64,000 bases of DNA from Bacteroidota bacterium (lineage in GTDB: Bacteria > Bacteroidota > Bacteroidia > Chitinophagales > Saprospiraceae), in the NCBI GenBank assembly GCA_024743405.1, contig JANSWP010000007.1:62001-126000 (forward strand). Direction: 5' to 3'. Below the pieces are notes generated by a model. It was not told the DNA's origin. It searched no databases and saw only the letters and a program-made list of their open reading frames with translations. The position numbers and the translations under genes were made by a program. Below are positions 35,699 through 44,125 of the stretch, piece by piece; positions within the stretch are counted from its first letter, which is position 1; every line of letters begins with the position of its first letter.

Positions 35699-36577
35699 AT
35701 GAATAATTTAAATAAAATTCTTAGTCTCTTGTTTTTGGGTTTAATAATAGGATGTAACCCACAAGAAGACGATAAAATTAACTTGGGAACACCACCTTCA
35801 AACGTCACTTTTGATGTTGTTCAAGGAGATAACCCAAATAGTTTTATTTTAAAAAATACAACACAAGGGACATTTATTCACCAATGGGATTTAGGCAATG
35901 GGGCTACTGCAGAGGGAGAAGAAGTAACAGCAGACTACCTTTTAAAAGGCACCTATACAATTACTTTATCAGCTTTTAATGAAGGTGGACGTGGAGAGGC
36001 TACTACTACAATTACGGTTGATGAAGATGCTCCAACTCCATGTTTAAAATCTGATCCGTTTTTTGAATTTTTAACTTCCAATTCTGCTCGAGCATGGGTA
36101 ATGAACCCTGACGAAGTTGCCTATTGGGTGGGACCTACAGATGGCTCAGCTACTTGGTGGCAGAATGATCAAAACACGGTGGCCGAAAGACCTTGCGCTT
36201 TTGATGACGAATGGATTTTTGATGCGGATTGTGTAATGGAATATGACACTAAAGGAGACGTTTGGGCGGAAGATTATATGGGCTTTGATTTCGAATGCAT
36301 CACTGATGCACAATTGAATGATGGTCAAAAAGAGTGGGGTTCTGGAGTTCACTCATTTGCGGTTACTTCTGGAGGTGTTACTCAATTAACCATTACTGGT
36401 TTAGGAGCATTTATTGGTTTACCTAAGGTAGCGAATGGTGCAGAGGTAACTCAGCCTCAAATTGAGATAACTTATGACGTCATTAATTATGAAGAGCGCT
36501 CAGATCGTTATTACATGGAATTAGAAATTAATATGGGAGCTGGAATATGGAGATTCCAATTAATTTCATATAAATAA
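35699..36577 (+). CDS. PKD-domain surface glycan-binding lipoprotein (SGBP-like)
   Basis: The 292-residue product starts at the ATG at 35699; a TTG two codons earlier is less likely. It has a lipoprotein signal with Cys near 19 (LIIGCNPQ), a PKD domain (~30-110, FIHQWDLGNGATAEGE and YTITLSAFNEGG), then a C-terminal domain with Trp-rich stretches (ARAWVMNPDEVAYWVGP, TWWQND) ending EINMGAGIWRFQLIS. Such PKD-bearing lipoproteins follow SusD in laminarin loci of marine Bacteroidota and bind the glycan at the cell surface. Function is inferred from position and layout. A terminator follows. Confidence 0.83.
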   Translation: MNNLNKILSLLFLGLIIGCNPQEDDKINLGTPPSNVTFDVVQGDNPNSFILKNTTQGTFIHQWDLGNGATAEGEEVTADYLLKGTYTITLSAFNEGGRGEATTTITVDEDAPTPCLKSDPFFEFLTSNSARAWVMNPDEVAYWVGPTDGSATWWQNDQNTVAERPCAFDDEWIFDADCVMEYDTKGDVWAEDYMGFDFECITDAQLNDGQKEWGSGVHSFAVTSGGVTQLTITGLGAFIGLPKVANGAEVTQPQIEITYDVINYEERSDRYYMELEINMGAGIWRFQLISYK

Positions 36578-36586
36578 GATTTAATT

Positions 36587-36627
36587 AAAGGATTGTTGAT
36601 TGTAATAGCATCAGCAATCCTTTTTTT
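36587..36627 (+). terminator. Intrinsic terminator after the SGBP-like gene
   Basis: AAAGGATTGTTGAT (36587-36600) pairs with ATCAGCAATCCTTT (36610-36623) with one mismatch and a 9-nt loop, followed by a T run. It starts 10 bp after the stop codon and would separate the SusCD-SGBP transcript from the GH16/GH3 genes. Confidence 0.85.
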
Positions 36628-36678
36628 ATTCAAAGTTGTCTAGAGTTTTTGTATGGAGGCGAAAAGGCTTTCCTTTAG

Positions 36679-36841
36679 TAGACTTGTTTCTAAATAACAA
36701 ATTGTTACATGAAAATATCTTTTTCCCTCATACTTTCGCTTTTTCTTGCCCCGTACCTTTGGGTACGAAGCTTAAAAAGAGCCTCGTCTGAGAAAAAAAA
36801 CTAAATTTCATATATTCAATTCTCATGTAGGAACAAGCCTA
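36679..36841 (-). repeat. Hairpin repeat element, copy F
   Basis: This 163-bp TA-bounded element lies between the SGBP-like gene and the GH16 gene. Its arms are TAGACTTGTTTCTA and TAGGAACAAGCCTA, with further pairing inward. The core is in the reverse orientation, with an apical CGTACC-TTTG-GGTACG stem (36752-36767). Compared with copies A-E the flanking A and T runs of the core have swapped sides yet remain complementary, which points to selection on structure. Confidence 0.75.
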
Positions 36842-36911
36842 GTCAATGTGAGAAATTTAGATATTCTATAAAACAATCCTCTAATCATCGAGATAATAAA
36901 TTAACCGTAAA

Positions 36912-38089
36912 ATGAACGTATTTTCAATTAAGACAATGATTATTAGTAGTTTCTTTTTTTCCTTTTATTAACTGCTTGCGGTGATGATAGTGGAAACGGT
37001 AACACTAACCCAACTCTTCCTACTATTTCAATTAATCCTATTTCAAAATTTGAAGGGGATGATCAAACTAGTTTTGAATTTAAGCTTCGTTTATCCCAAG
37101 TAAGTGATTCTGCTGTCAGTGTTGATTTTTCGACAGTAGGAGGTACAGCTGGTGCAGAAGATGACTTTATCTCTCAGGCAGGAACTTTAACTTTTTTATC
37201 TGGTGAACAGGATAAAAGTATTTTTATTGAAATCGTAACGGATATTATTAGGGAGCAGGATGAAGAATTTAAAGTAGTCTTATCGAATCCTCAAAATGCC
37301 ACCTTGAATACGGTTGAAGCTATCGGAACGATTCGTAATGATGATACTTTTGTAGATGTACCGGAAGATGGATATATAACTCCAGAAGAATATACAGGAT
37401 GGACAAAAATATGGGCAGATGAATTCGAGGGAACACAAATTAACTCTAGTAATTGGACACATGAATTAGGAGATCATGGTTGGGGAAATAATGAGCTTCA
37501 GAATTATACAAATAGCTCTGAGAATTCCTATGTGAGTGATGGGAAGTTATTCATTGAAGCAAAAAAAGTTGGTTCAGGATACACTTCTGCACGAATGATT
37601 ACTGCTAACAAATTTGATTTTGTGCACGGTCGGGTAGACATTCGGGCACAATTGCCCAAAGGACAAGGAGTATGGCCAGCCTTATGGATGTTGGGAGCTA
37701 ATTTTTTTGATATTGGATGGCCACAATGTGGTGAAATTGATATTATGGAAATAGTTGGTCACGAACCTGATAATTTACATGGTACTATCCATTGGGATCA
37801 GAATGGACATGCGAGCTTTGGAGGAAGTACTAAATTAAGCGATGGTGACTTTAGTGATGAATTTCATGTTTTTACTATTATTTGGGATAATCAAGATATT
37901 GAGTGGTATTTGGATGATGTCCAGTACCACAATGCTGACGTATCTCCTGCTGCTTTGAGCGAATTTCATAAAAATTTCTTTTTTATCTTCAATGTTGCCG
38001 TCGGTGGCAATTGGCCTGGTTCGCCTGATGGATCTACTGTTTTCCCACAACAAATGATTGTGGATTATATCCGTGTTTTTCAGCAATAG
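36912..38089 (+). pseudogene. GH16 beta-glucanase (laminarinase-like) lipoprotein with Calx-beta domain, frameshifted in the signal sequence
   Basis: The ATG at 36912 opens MNVFSIKTMIISSFFFS but stops after 19 codons. One extra T in the seven-T run at 36954-36960 would join it to LLLTACGDDSG, completing a lipoprotein signal. The shifted frame continues through a Calx-beta-like domain (~36990-37350; GGTAGAEDDF) into a complete GH16 domain (~37400-38089) with the catalytic motif GEIDIMEIVG and YLDDVQYHNADV. GH16 enzymes of this type cut beta-1,3-glucans. The next candidate start, an internal GTG/TTG-type codon at 37304, would lack the export signal. It could be a sequencing error, a phase-variable tract or a true mutation. 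The domains are intact, so decay is recent or apparent. Confidence 0.85.
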
Positions 38090-38100
38090 AGCGTAAATAG

Positions 38101-38140
38101 AAATTGAAAGCCCATAGGTTTATAGGTGGGCTTTCAATTT
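38101..38140 (+). terminator. Hairpin after the GH16 gene
   Basis: A perfect 14-bp stem pairs AAATTGAAAGCCCA (38101-38114) with TGGGCTTTCAATTT (38127-38140) around a 12-nt loop, 11 bp after the stop codon. The T run after it is short, so it could act as a terminator or as an mRNA-stabilising stem between GH16 and GH3. Confidence 0.72.
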
Positions 38141-38225
38141 ATGCCATTAACAAGCTGGCTTCTGGCTTGTGGTTTTCTTAATGCACTTATTTTCAGTGTG
38201 TTATAATAAAAAATTTGATGAAAAA

Positions 38226-40508
38226 ATGAATCAATCTACCAACTGGATTCTGGTCATTCCTTTGTTTTTATTATTAGTTTTTTCTGTGGAAAATTGCACG
38301 GATAGTAACGCCCAAAGTAATATAAATGGATCTGCGGAAATAGACATTCAACGGAAAGTAAAAGACTTAATGTCTAAGTTAACATTGGAGGATAAAGTGG
38401 GAGAAATGACCCAATTATCTATTGACGTAATTTCGAAAGGATCCCCTTTTAATTTATCAGAACCTCATACTTTAGATACAGAAAAGCTAAAGAAGGTGAT
38501 TGTTGACCTCAGAGTTGGTTCTATTATGAATGTTGGCGGACATGCCTATGACAGAGAGCATTGGGAGCAAATTATTACCAAGGTTCAAAAGATGGCAATG
38601 GAGGAGAAAGAATCAGGTATACCTGTGCTTTATGGAATTGATGCGATTCATGGAGCTAACTATACTCATAGTTCAGTTTTATTCCCACAGCAAATTGGAA
38701 TGGCTGCCACTTGGAACACTGATCTAGTTCGAAAAATAGGAGAAATAACGGCATATGAAACTCGAGCTTCAGGTATTCCTTGGAATTTTTCTCCAATTTT
38801 AGATTTGGGCAGAGACCCTCGGTGGCCCAGATTGTGGGAGACCTTTGGAGAAGATGTTTATTTAGCTTCTCAAATGGGTAAATCTTTAATTGAAGGCTAC
38901 CAAGGGGATAGTATATCTGGAAAAAGAAAGGTAGCTGCTTGTATGAAACATTTCCTAGGTTATTCCTGCACGGTAAGTGGAAAGGATAGAACCCAAGCTT
39001 GGATTCCGGAAAGACAATTACAAGAGTACTTTGTGCCAACTTTTCAGACGGCAATTTATGCAGGTGCCAAAACCGTTATGATTAATTCAGGAGAGATGAA
39101 TGGCATTCCTGTTCACTGTAACCCCAAAATTCTAAAAGATTTACTTCGTGACCAGATGGGATTTAAGGGATTAGCTGTAACAGACTGGGAAGATGTTGCT
39201 TATTTAGCAAGTAGACATAAAGTGGCAAAGAATAATAAAGATGCAATTCGATTAGCTATAAACGCAGGTATAGATATGGCCATGGTTCCAGTCGATACTA
39301 GATTTCCAATATTATTGAAAGAATTGGTAGAGGAGGGGTTGGTTCCTTTGTCTCGAATTAATGAAGCAGTCGAACGTATTTTGACATTAAAGTTTGAATT
39401 AGGTTTATTTGAAAATCCATACTTTAATTATGATGATTATGAGGAATTTGGATCATTCGAAAACATTGAAATTGCTTACCAGGCTGCACTAGAGAGTCAA
39501 ACTCTTTTGAAGAATGATAATAAGACCTTGCCTCTTTCAAAGAATAAAAAAGTATTAGTCACAGGATTGACTTCTAACTCAATCACAGCACTCAACGGTG
39601 GATGGAGTCGCACTTGGCAGGGAGCTGAAGAAAAGTATCATACTGATGGAAAACCAACCATTTTGGGAGCCATTGAATCTAAAATTGGAAAAGAAAATGT
39701 CATTTACGAAAGTGAAAAAGATTTGCGAAGAGTCAAAGCTGCTGCTACAAAGGCAGATGTGGCAATAGTTTGTATTGGCGAAATGCCTTACGCTGAAAAA
39801 TCTGGAGATATTGATGATTTAGATTTGACTAAAAACCATATTGATTTAGTAAAAACAGTAGCTATCACTGGAACTCCTGTAATAATTGTATTGGCAGAGG
39901 GGCGCCCACGGATTTTTAGAGAGGCAGAACCTTTAGCAAAAGCAGTTTTGATGAGTTATTTGCCAGGGAATGAAGGAGGACGAGCAGTTGCAGATATTCT
40001 GTTTGGAGATTATAATCCGAATGGAAAATTAAGTATTACTTATCCGAGATATTCCAACTCCTTATTGCCGTATGACCATAAACATACAGATCGGTTTAAT
40101 CGAGATTATAGCTGGAAAGGATACAATCCTCAGTGGGGATTTGGGCATGGCTTGAGTTATACTACCTTTAAATATTCAGATTTAAAATTAAATCCAGAGA
40201 TTTTGACGGATTTGGAACCTATTACCATTTCTATAGTGGTTACTAATACAGGAAATAGGGATGGTAAGGAGGTCGTTCAATTATATGTTTCTGATAAAGT
40301 GGCAAGCATCACTCCTCCTGTGAAAAGATTGAGAGGTTTTAAAAAGATTGACCTAAAGATAGGCGAAAGTAAAACGGTGGTATTTAATATTGACGCAGAT
40401 GATATTGCGTTTGTAGGTATTGAAAATCAATGGATTACAGAACCTGGAGTCTTCGGCATTCAAATAAAAGATTTAAGGTCCAATTTCGAGTATAAAACTA
40501 AAAATTGA
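38226..40508 (+). CDS. GH3 beta-glucosidase, lipoprotein
   Basis: This 760-residue family 3 glycoside hydrolase releases glucose from beta-glucan oligosaccharides. The ATG at 38226 starts a lipoprotein-like signal (LLLVFSVENC); the longer frame from a GTG at 38169 adds 19 residues without a proper signal and is not preferred. The (beta/alpha)8 domain shows LYGIDAIHGANY, WNFSPILDLGRDPRWPR, KHFLGYS and the nucleophile Asp in AVTDWEDV (~residue 320). The second domain contains LTSNSITALNGGWSRTWQG, and a C-terminal fibronectin-like domain ends the protein (EVVQLYVSD, VKRLRGFKK). With the GH16 enzyme upstream it completes beta-1,3-glucan breakdown. Confidence 0.95.
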   Translation: MNQSTNWILVIPLFLLLVFSVENCTDSNAQSNINGSAEIDIQRKVKDLMSKLTLEDKVGEMTQLSIDVISKGSPFNLSEPHTLDTEKLKKVIVDLRVGSIMNVGGHAYDREHWEQIITKVQKMAMEEKESGIPVLYGIDAIHGANYTHSSVLFPQQIGMAATWNTDLVRKIGEITAYETRASGIPWNFSPILDLGRDPRWPRLWETFGEDVYLASQMGKSLIEGYQGDSISGKRKVAACMKHFLGYSCTVSGKDRTQAWIPERQLQEYFVPTFQTAIYAGAKTVMINSGEMNGIPVHCNPKILKDLLRDQMGFKGLAVTDWEDVAYLASRHKVAKNNKDAIRLAINAGIDMAMVPVDTRFPILLKELVEEGLVPLSRINEAVERILTLKFELGLFENPYFNYDDYEEFGSFENIEIAYQAALESQTLLKNDNKTLPLSKNKKVLVTGLTSNSITALNGGWSRTWQGAEEKYHTDGKPTILGAIESKIGKENVIYESEKDLRRVKAAATKADVAIVCIGEMPYAEKSGDIDDLDLTKNHIDLVKTVAITGTPVIIVLAEGRPRIFREAEPLAKAVLMSYLPGNEGGRAVADILFGDYNPNGKLSITYPRYSNSLLPYDHKHTDRFNRDYSWKGYNPQWGFGHGLSYTTFKYSDLKLNPEILTDLEPITISIVVTNTGNRDGKEVVQLYVSDKVASITPPVKRLRGFKKIDLKIGESKTVVFNIDADDIAFVGIENQWITEPGVFGIQIKDLRSNFEYKTKN

Positions 40509-40537
40509 TTTTTTTAGTTTTTATGACAAAATAAACG

Positions 40538-40567
40538 AGGGGAATTGGTAAGTCAATTCCCCTTTTT
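40538..40567 (+). terminator. Intrinsic terminator after the GH3 gene
   Basis: AGGGGAATTG (40538-40547) pairs perfectly with CAATTCCCCT (40554-40563) around a 6-nt loop, followed by a T run. It lies 30 bp after the stop codon and marks the end of the glycan operon. Confidence 0.93.
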
Positions 40568-40845
40568 GTTTTTAACTTGCGCAAATATTAGTTCAATCTT
40601 GTTCAAATTATGTTCAACATAATAGTTCTAAAAAATTGTAATTATTACGGAAATGAGTTTCAATAATTAGAGCCTCAAATTCTGACTGATCCTTTTTTTA
40701 GAAACTATTCATGCGGTTAAAATAAAAATTTGATTGCAATTTTTCTTTCAACATTTATGCAAATCAATGTACGGTACACTCCTAAGACCGCATAATCCCT
40801 TGAACACTCAATGAATTGATTCTGAACAACAAAATTTTTATTTTT
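40568..40845. other. Intergenic region upstream of the small T9SS protein
   Basis: No gene was recognised. The gap holds a palindromic ATTATGT-TCA-ACATAAT near 40606-40622 and otherwise AT-rich sequence, and must contain the promoter of the downstream gene. No convincing TAnnTTTG motif was picked out. Confidence 0.4.
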
Positions 40846-41652
40846 ATGAAAAAATTTATTACACTTTTCTTTTGTCTTATCACAGTTTCTTTAATGTTTG
40901 GTCAAGTTTGCGAACCAGATGAAACCTATGCTGACACAACTGGTGTTTTTCCACCGCCTTTTGATATCGATTCATGTCCAGATTGTGGAATAACGGACAC
41001 TGCTTGTATCGGCAATGATTATGTTTTTATTTTTACTATCGCCGTTGGAGAAACGATTGAGATAGTACCTGGTTTTCCTCAAGCATTGGATTCTGTAGTC
41101 GTACTTGATATTACGGGGTTGCCAGTAGGAATAAATTATGCTTGTAATCCAAGTAGTTGTGTTTTCCCACAGCAGTTTTTGGGATGTGCTATTTTGAGTG
41201 GGATTCCGACTGCCGCAAATGCCCCTGGTGATTATTCATTAGAGATTTCTACAGAAGTATATACAGGAGGAAGCCCTTTACCGATTCCGATTACTTTTCC
41301 AAATGCCTTAATTGCTCCAGGAGAGTACATTTTGCGATTAGAAGCTGATGGACACCCAAACTGTTTAGTTGGCACCAATGATATTCTTGAAAGTCAAGTA
41401 GAATTGAAGAATGTTCCTAATCCAACAAATGGTTGGACACAAATTCAAATTTCCTCTCAGATAAGTGGTGATTTTGAATTGAATGTGGTTGATTTGATGG
41501 GAAAAAGTATATATACCGAAAAGATAAAAGTAAATGAAGGAAATAACTACTTTGATTTTGATGGGACGGATCTTCCTGATGGAATATACATTTATTCGAT
41601 TGGAAATAATCTAGGGGTAGTCTCTAAGAAAATGATTATCAATAAGAGGTAA
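40846..41652 (+). CDS. Small secreted protein with T9SS sorting domain
   Basis: The 268-residue product starts at the ATG at 40846, which begins a clean signal peptide (MKKFITLFFCLITVSLMFGQ); an upstream in-frame start at 40816 is rejected. The mature part is Cys-rich near its start (CPDCGITDTACIG) and has an Ig-like/cadherin-like middle (FTIAVGETIEIVPGFPQALD, GLPVGINYAC, CAILSGIPTAANAPGDYSLE). The last ~80 residues (VELKNVPNPTNGWTQIQIS to the end) are a type A T9SS sorting domain. No enzyme motif is visible. It follows the glycan locus but is separated by a terminator, so a link is uncertain. Confidence 0.82.
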   Translation: MKKFITLFFCLITVSLMFGQVCEPDETYADTTGVFPPPFDIDSCPDCGITDTACIGNDYVFIFTIAVGETIEIVPGFPQALDSVVVLDITGLPVGINYACNPSSCVFPQQFLGCAILSGIPTAANAPGDYSLEISTEVYTGGSPLPIPITFPNALIAPGEYILRLEADGHPNCLVGTNDILESQVELKNVPNPTNGWTQIQISSQISGDFELNVVDLMGKSIYTEKIKVNEGNNYFDFDGTDLPDGIYIYSIGNNLGVVSKKMIINKR

Positions 41653-41671
41653 TTAATTTCGAAACCCTTAG

Positions 41672-41828
41672 TAACGACTAAAGAATATCTCCGACATTTG
41701 CCTATGTATCTTTTGAATTATTGCAGCGTTAAAAATACTCGCTGATGCCCTGCATCACCTGTGTTTTTTGCCTTGCTAAAATTAAAAATCTACTATTTCA
41801 AATTGCCTGACTTATTTTTTACTCGTTA
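41672..41828 (-). repeat. Hairpin repeat element, copy E
   Basis: This 157-bp TA-bounded element's arms begin TAACGACTAAAGAATATCT and, read on the other strand, TAACGAGTAAAAAATAAGT. The core is in reverse orientation, with the apical TGATGC-CCT-GCATCA stem at 41743-41757. The stem sequence differs from every other copy but remains fully paired, while the flanking core (CGTTAAAAATACTCG, TGTGTTTTTTGCC) is conserved. It shares its final TA with copy D. Confidence 0.78.
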
Positions 41829-41992
41829 AGTGCTTGGACAGAAATAACTTACACACATTATGACGGACTATTTTTTCATCATATTTCGTTAAAAATGCTC
41901 GCCATATCTAAGGATATGCCTGTGCTTTTTGCCTCGTCTGGCAAAAAAATAGTTTTCGTCAAATATGGAACTTATTTCTGTCCAAGCACTTA
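41827..41992 (-). repeat. Hairpin repeat element, copy D
   Basis: This 166-bp element has perfect 21-bp terminal inverted repeats (left 41827-41847, right 41972-41992; TAAGTGCTTGGACAGAAA...). Inner arms also pair (GACGGACTATTTTTT with AAAAAAATAGTTTTCGTC). The reverse-oriented core carries the apical CATATC-TAAG-GATATG stem at 41903-41918. It abuts copy E and shares a TA with it, as if one inserted at the other's end. Confidence 0.88.
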
Positions 41993-42012
41993 CTTATCCT
42001 CTTTTCATTAAT

Positions 42013-42046
42013 GAACGATGAATTACCGAGTGGTGGTTCATCGTTC
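42013..42046. terminator. Terminator-like hairpin
   Basis: GAACGATGAA (42013-42022) pairs perfectly with TTCATCGTTC (42037-42046), with an inner ACC-GAGT-GGT stem. No clear T run follows directly on either strand, so its role is uncertain. It lies between hairpin copy D and the S8 peptidase promoter region. Confidence 0.45.
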
Positions 42047-42303
42047 TACCTTTAGCAATTTTTACACCCCTAAAAACACCGAATATCTCGTCCTTTATTA
42101 AAAAATTAACACTCGATACAAAACATTTCTGAGCTGCTTACCATTCATAATTAGAATATTTTCACCAAACTAGTCTAGTTTTTGATAATTTATTTTGTCA
42201 ATAATTTATTAGCCAAATTTAAATATTAATTTTGGTGGCTTTTTACAAAGTAGACTTTTAATAGTTTTGAGTTTTCGCTCGTCCTTTTTTGCATGAGGAT
42301 TTA

Positions 42304-42311
42304 TAATTTTG
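42304..42311 (+). promoter_or_regulatory. Candidate -7 promoter element for the S8 peptidase
   Basis: TAATTTTG matches TAnnTTTG and lies 29 bp before the ATG at 42341. A TTTG at 42288-42291 is a possible but closely spaced -33 partner. The match is suggestive only. Confidence 0.4.
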
Positions 42312-42340
42312 TGAACTCAAGACATTTCTTAAACAAATAA

Positions 42341-44029
42341 ATGATGATGAATTTTAGAAAAGTTTTTTTGGTAGCAGCACTGTCTATTCCCATGATGGTT
42401 TCGGCTCAATATTCAGATAAAGCACCTGATAACTGGTTTCACTTGGATGCAACTAGTGATGGTTTCTCTGGTGTTAGTACAGAAAAAATGTACAAAGAAT
42501 TAAGTGGAAAAAAAGCAAATACTGTCATAGTAGCAGTAATTGACTCTGGGGTAGACGCAGAACATGAGGATCTTAAAGATGTCATGTGGGTAAATGCAAA
42601 AGAAATACCTGGTAATGGAATTGATGATGACAAAAATGGATATATTGATGATATACATGGATGGAATTTTATAGGTGGAAAGGATGGCAAAAATGTTCAT
42701 CATGACCTATTGGAAATCACAAGATTATATAGAGATTATGATAAGCAGTTTAAGAATAAAAGTGAAGATGATTTATCAAAGAAGGAGAAAAAGAAATACA
42801 AGCAGTACAAAGAAATGGAGGAGATAATAAAGGAAAAACAAGAGGAGAATGCAGGAAATGCGATGTTATACGGTGGCCTTTTAAATGCGGTAAATGCTAT
42901 AGAGCTAGCTATAGGGAAGGATAATATCACTAAAAAAGATTTAGAGAATTTTGAATCTGATGATCCTATGATTGCTAGAGCAGCTGCTATATTAGCATCA
43001 AATATTATAGAAAAAGGATCAACAATTAATGATTTCAAGAAGCAATTGGAAGGCGGAGTGGAGCATTTTACCAACCAGGTTGAATACTACTACAATCCTG
43101 AATTCAATCCTAGGGCGATCGTAGGCGATAATTATAAAGATACCTATCAAAAAAATTATGGAAATAATGACGTAGAAGGACCTGATGCCGGTCACGGTAC
43201 ACACGTTGCTGGAATTATTGCAGCTTCTAGAGGAAATGGAATAGGAATGGATGGTATAGCTAATAATGTAAAAATTATGTCGATTAGAACGGTACCTGAT
43301 GGAGATGAACGAGATAAGGACGTTGCCAATGCCATTATATATGCAGTTGATAATGGGGCAAAAGTAATTAACATGAGTTTTGGAAAAGGTTATTCTTATG
43401 ATAAGAATGCGGTAGATAAAGCTGTAAAATATGCAGCTAAGAAAGATGTTTTACTAGTTCATGCTGCTGGAAATTCAAATCAAGATAATGATAATACCAA
43501 TAATTTCCCGAATGATAAATACCAGAAAAAAGGTCTTTTTAAGCCTAAAATGGCTGAAAATTGGTTAGAGATTGGTGCTTTATCTTGGAAAAAGGGAGAA
43601 GACGCACCAGCAAATTTTTCTAATTATGGAAAAGAAAATGTAGATGTATTCTCTCCAGGAGTGGATATCTACTCTACAACTCCAAACAATAAATACGAAC
43701 ATTTTAATGGAACAAGTATGGCGGCGCCTGTGACAGCTGGTATTGCGGCAGTTATTAGAGGATATTATCCAAAATTAACTGCGGAACAAGTGAAGGATGT
43801 GATAATGAGATCAGCGGTCAAGCAAAATCAAAAAGTGAAGGTTCCTGGCTCAGATAAAAAAGTATCCTTTTCTGATTTATGTAGAACTGGGGGTACCGTC
43901 AATGCATATAAAGCTATCCAAATGGCTAATAAAGTCAAAGGGAAAAATAAAAAAGCTAAAATAACCGGAACAACTGGTACTTCGGGAGGAAGTGGATCAG
44001 GATCTGATAAAAAGCCTGGAAGGGCTTAA
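42341..44029 (+). CDS. S8 family serine peptidase (subtilase) with large insertion
   Basis: This 562-residue secreted subtilisin-like protease has a signal peptide (~1-22, SIPMMVSAQ). The catalytic triad is Asp68 in VIDSGVD, His285 in GHGTHVAG and Ser459 in GTSMAAP. The spacing between Asp and His is about 215 residues instead of the usual ~35-60. The extra region (~115-265) is Lys/Glu-rich and helical-looking (KKEKKKYKQYKEMEEIIKE) and could be an activity-regulating or binding domain. The C-terminal ~30 residues are Gly/Ser/Lys-rich low complexity. There is no T9SS sorting domain. Three tandem ATG codons make the exact start uncertain by up to two residues. Confidence 0.93.
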   Translation: MMMNFRKVFLVAALSIPMMVSAQYSDKAPDNWFHLDATSDGFSGVSTEKMYKELSGKKANTVIVAVIDSGVDAEHEDLKDVMWVNAKEIPGNGIDDDKNGYIDDIHGWNFIGGKDGKNVHHDLLEITRLYRDYDKQFKNKSEDDLSKKEKKKYKQYKEMEEIIKEKQEENAGNAMLYGGLLNAVNAIELAIGKDNITKKDLENFESDDPMIARAAAILASNIIEKGSTINDFKKQLEGGVEHFTNQVEYYYNPEFNPRAIVGDNYKDTYQKNYGNNDVEGPDAGHGTHVAGIIAASRGNGIGMDGIANNVKIMSIRTVPDGDERDKDVANAIIYAVDNGAKVINMSFGKGYSYDKNAVDKAVKYAAKKDVLLVHAAGNSNQDNDNTNNFPNDKYQKKGLFKPKMAENWLEIGALSWKKGEDAPANFSNYGKENVDVFSPGVDIYSTTPNNKYEHFNGTSMAAPVTAGIAAVIRGYYPKLTAEQVKDVIMRSAVKQNQKVKVPGSDKKVSFSDLCRTGGTVNAYKAIQMANKVKGKNKKAKITGTTGTSGGSGSGSDKKPGRA

Positions 44030-44046
44030 TTTCCGTTTCAGAAAAT

Positions 44047-44083
44047 AAAAGGCGAATTTCCTTGTTGGAGGTTCGCCTTTTTT
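44047..44083 (+). terminator. Intrinsic terminator after the S8 peptidase
   Basis: AAAAGGCGAA (44047-44056) pairs with TTCGCCTTTT (44072-44081), with an inner TTCC/GGAG-type stem and a six-T run. It lies 17 bp after the stop codon. Confidence 0.92.
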
Positions 44084-44125
44084 GTTGTCAATTTCTAACT
44101 TACGCACTCAAAATTTCAATTATTT

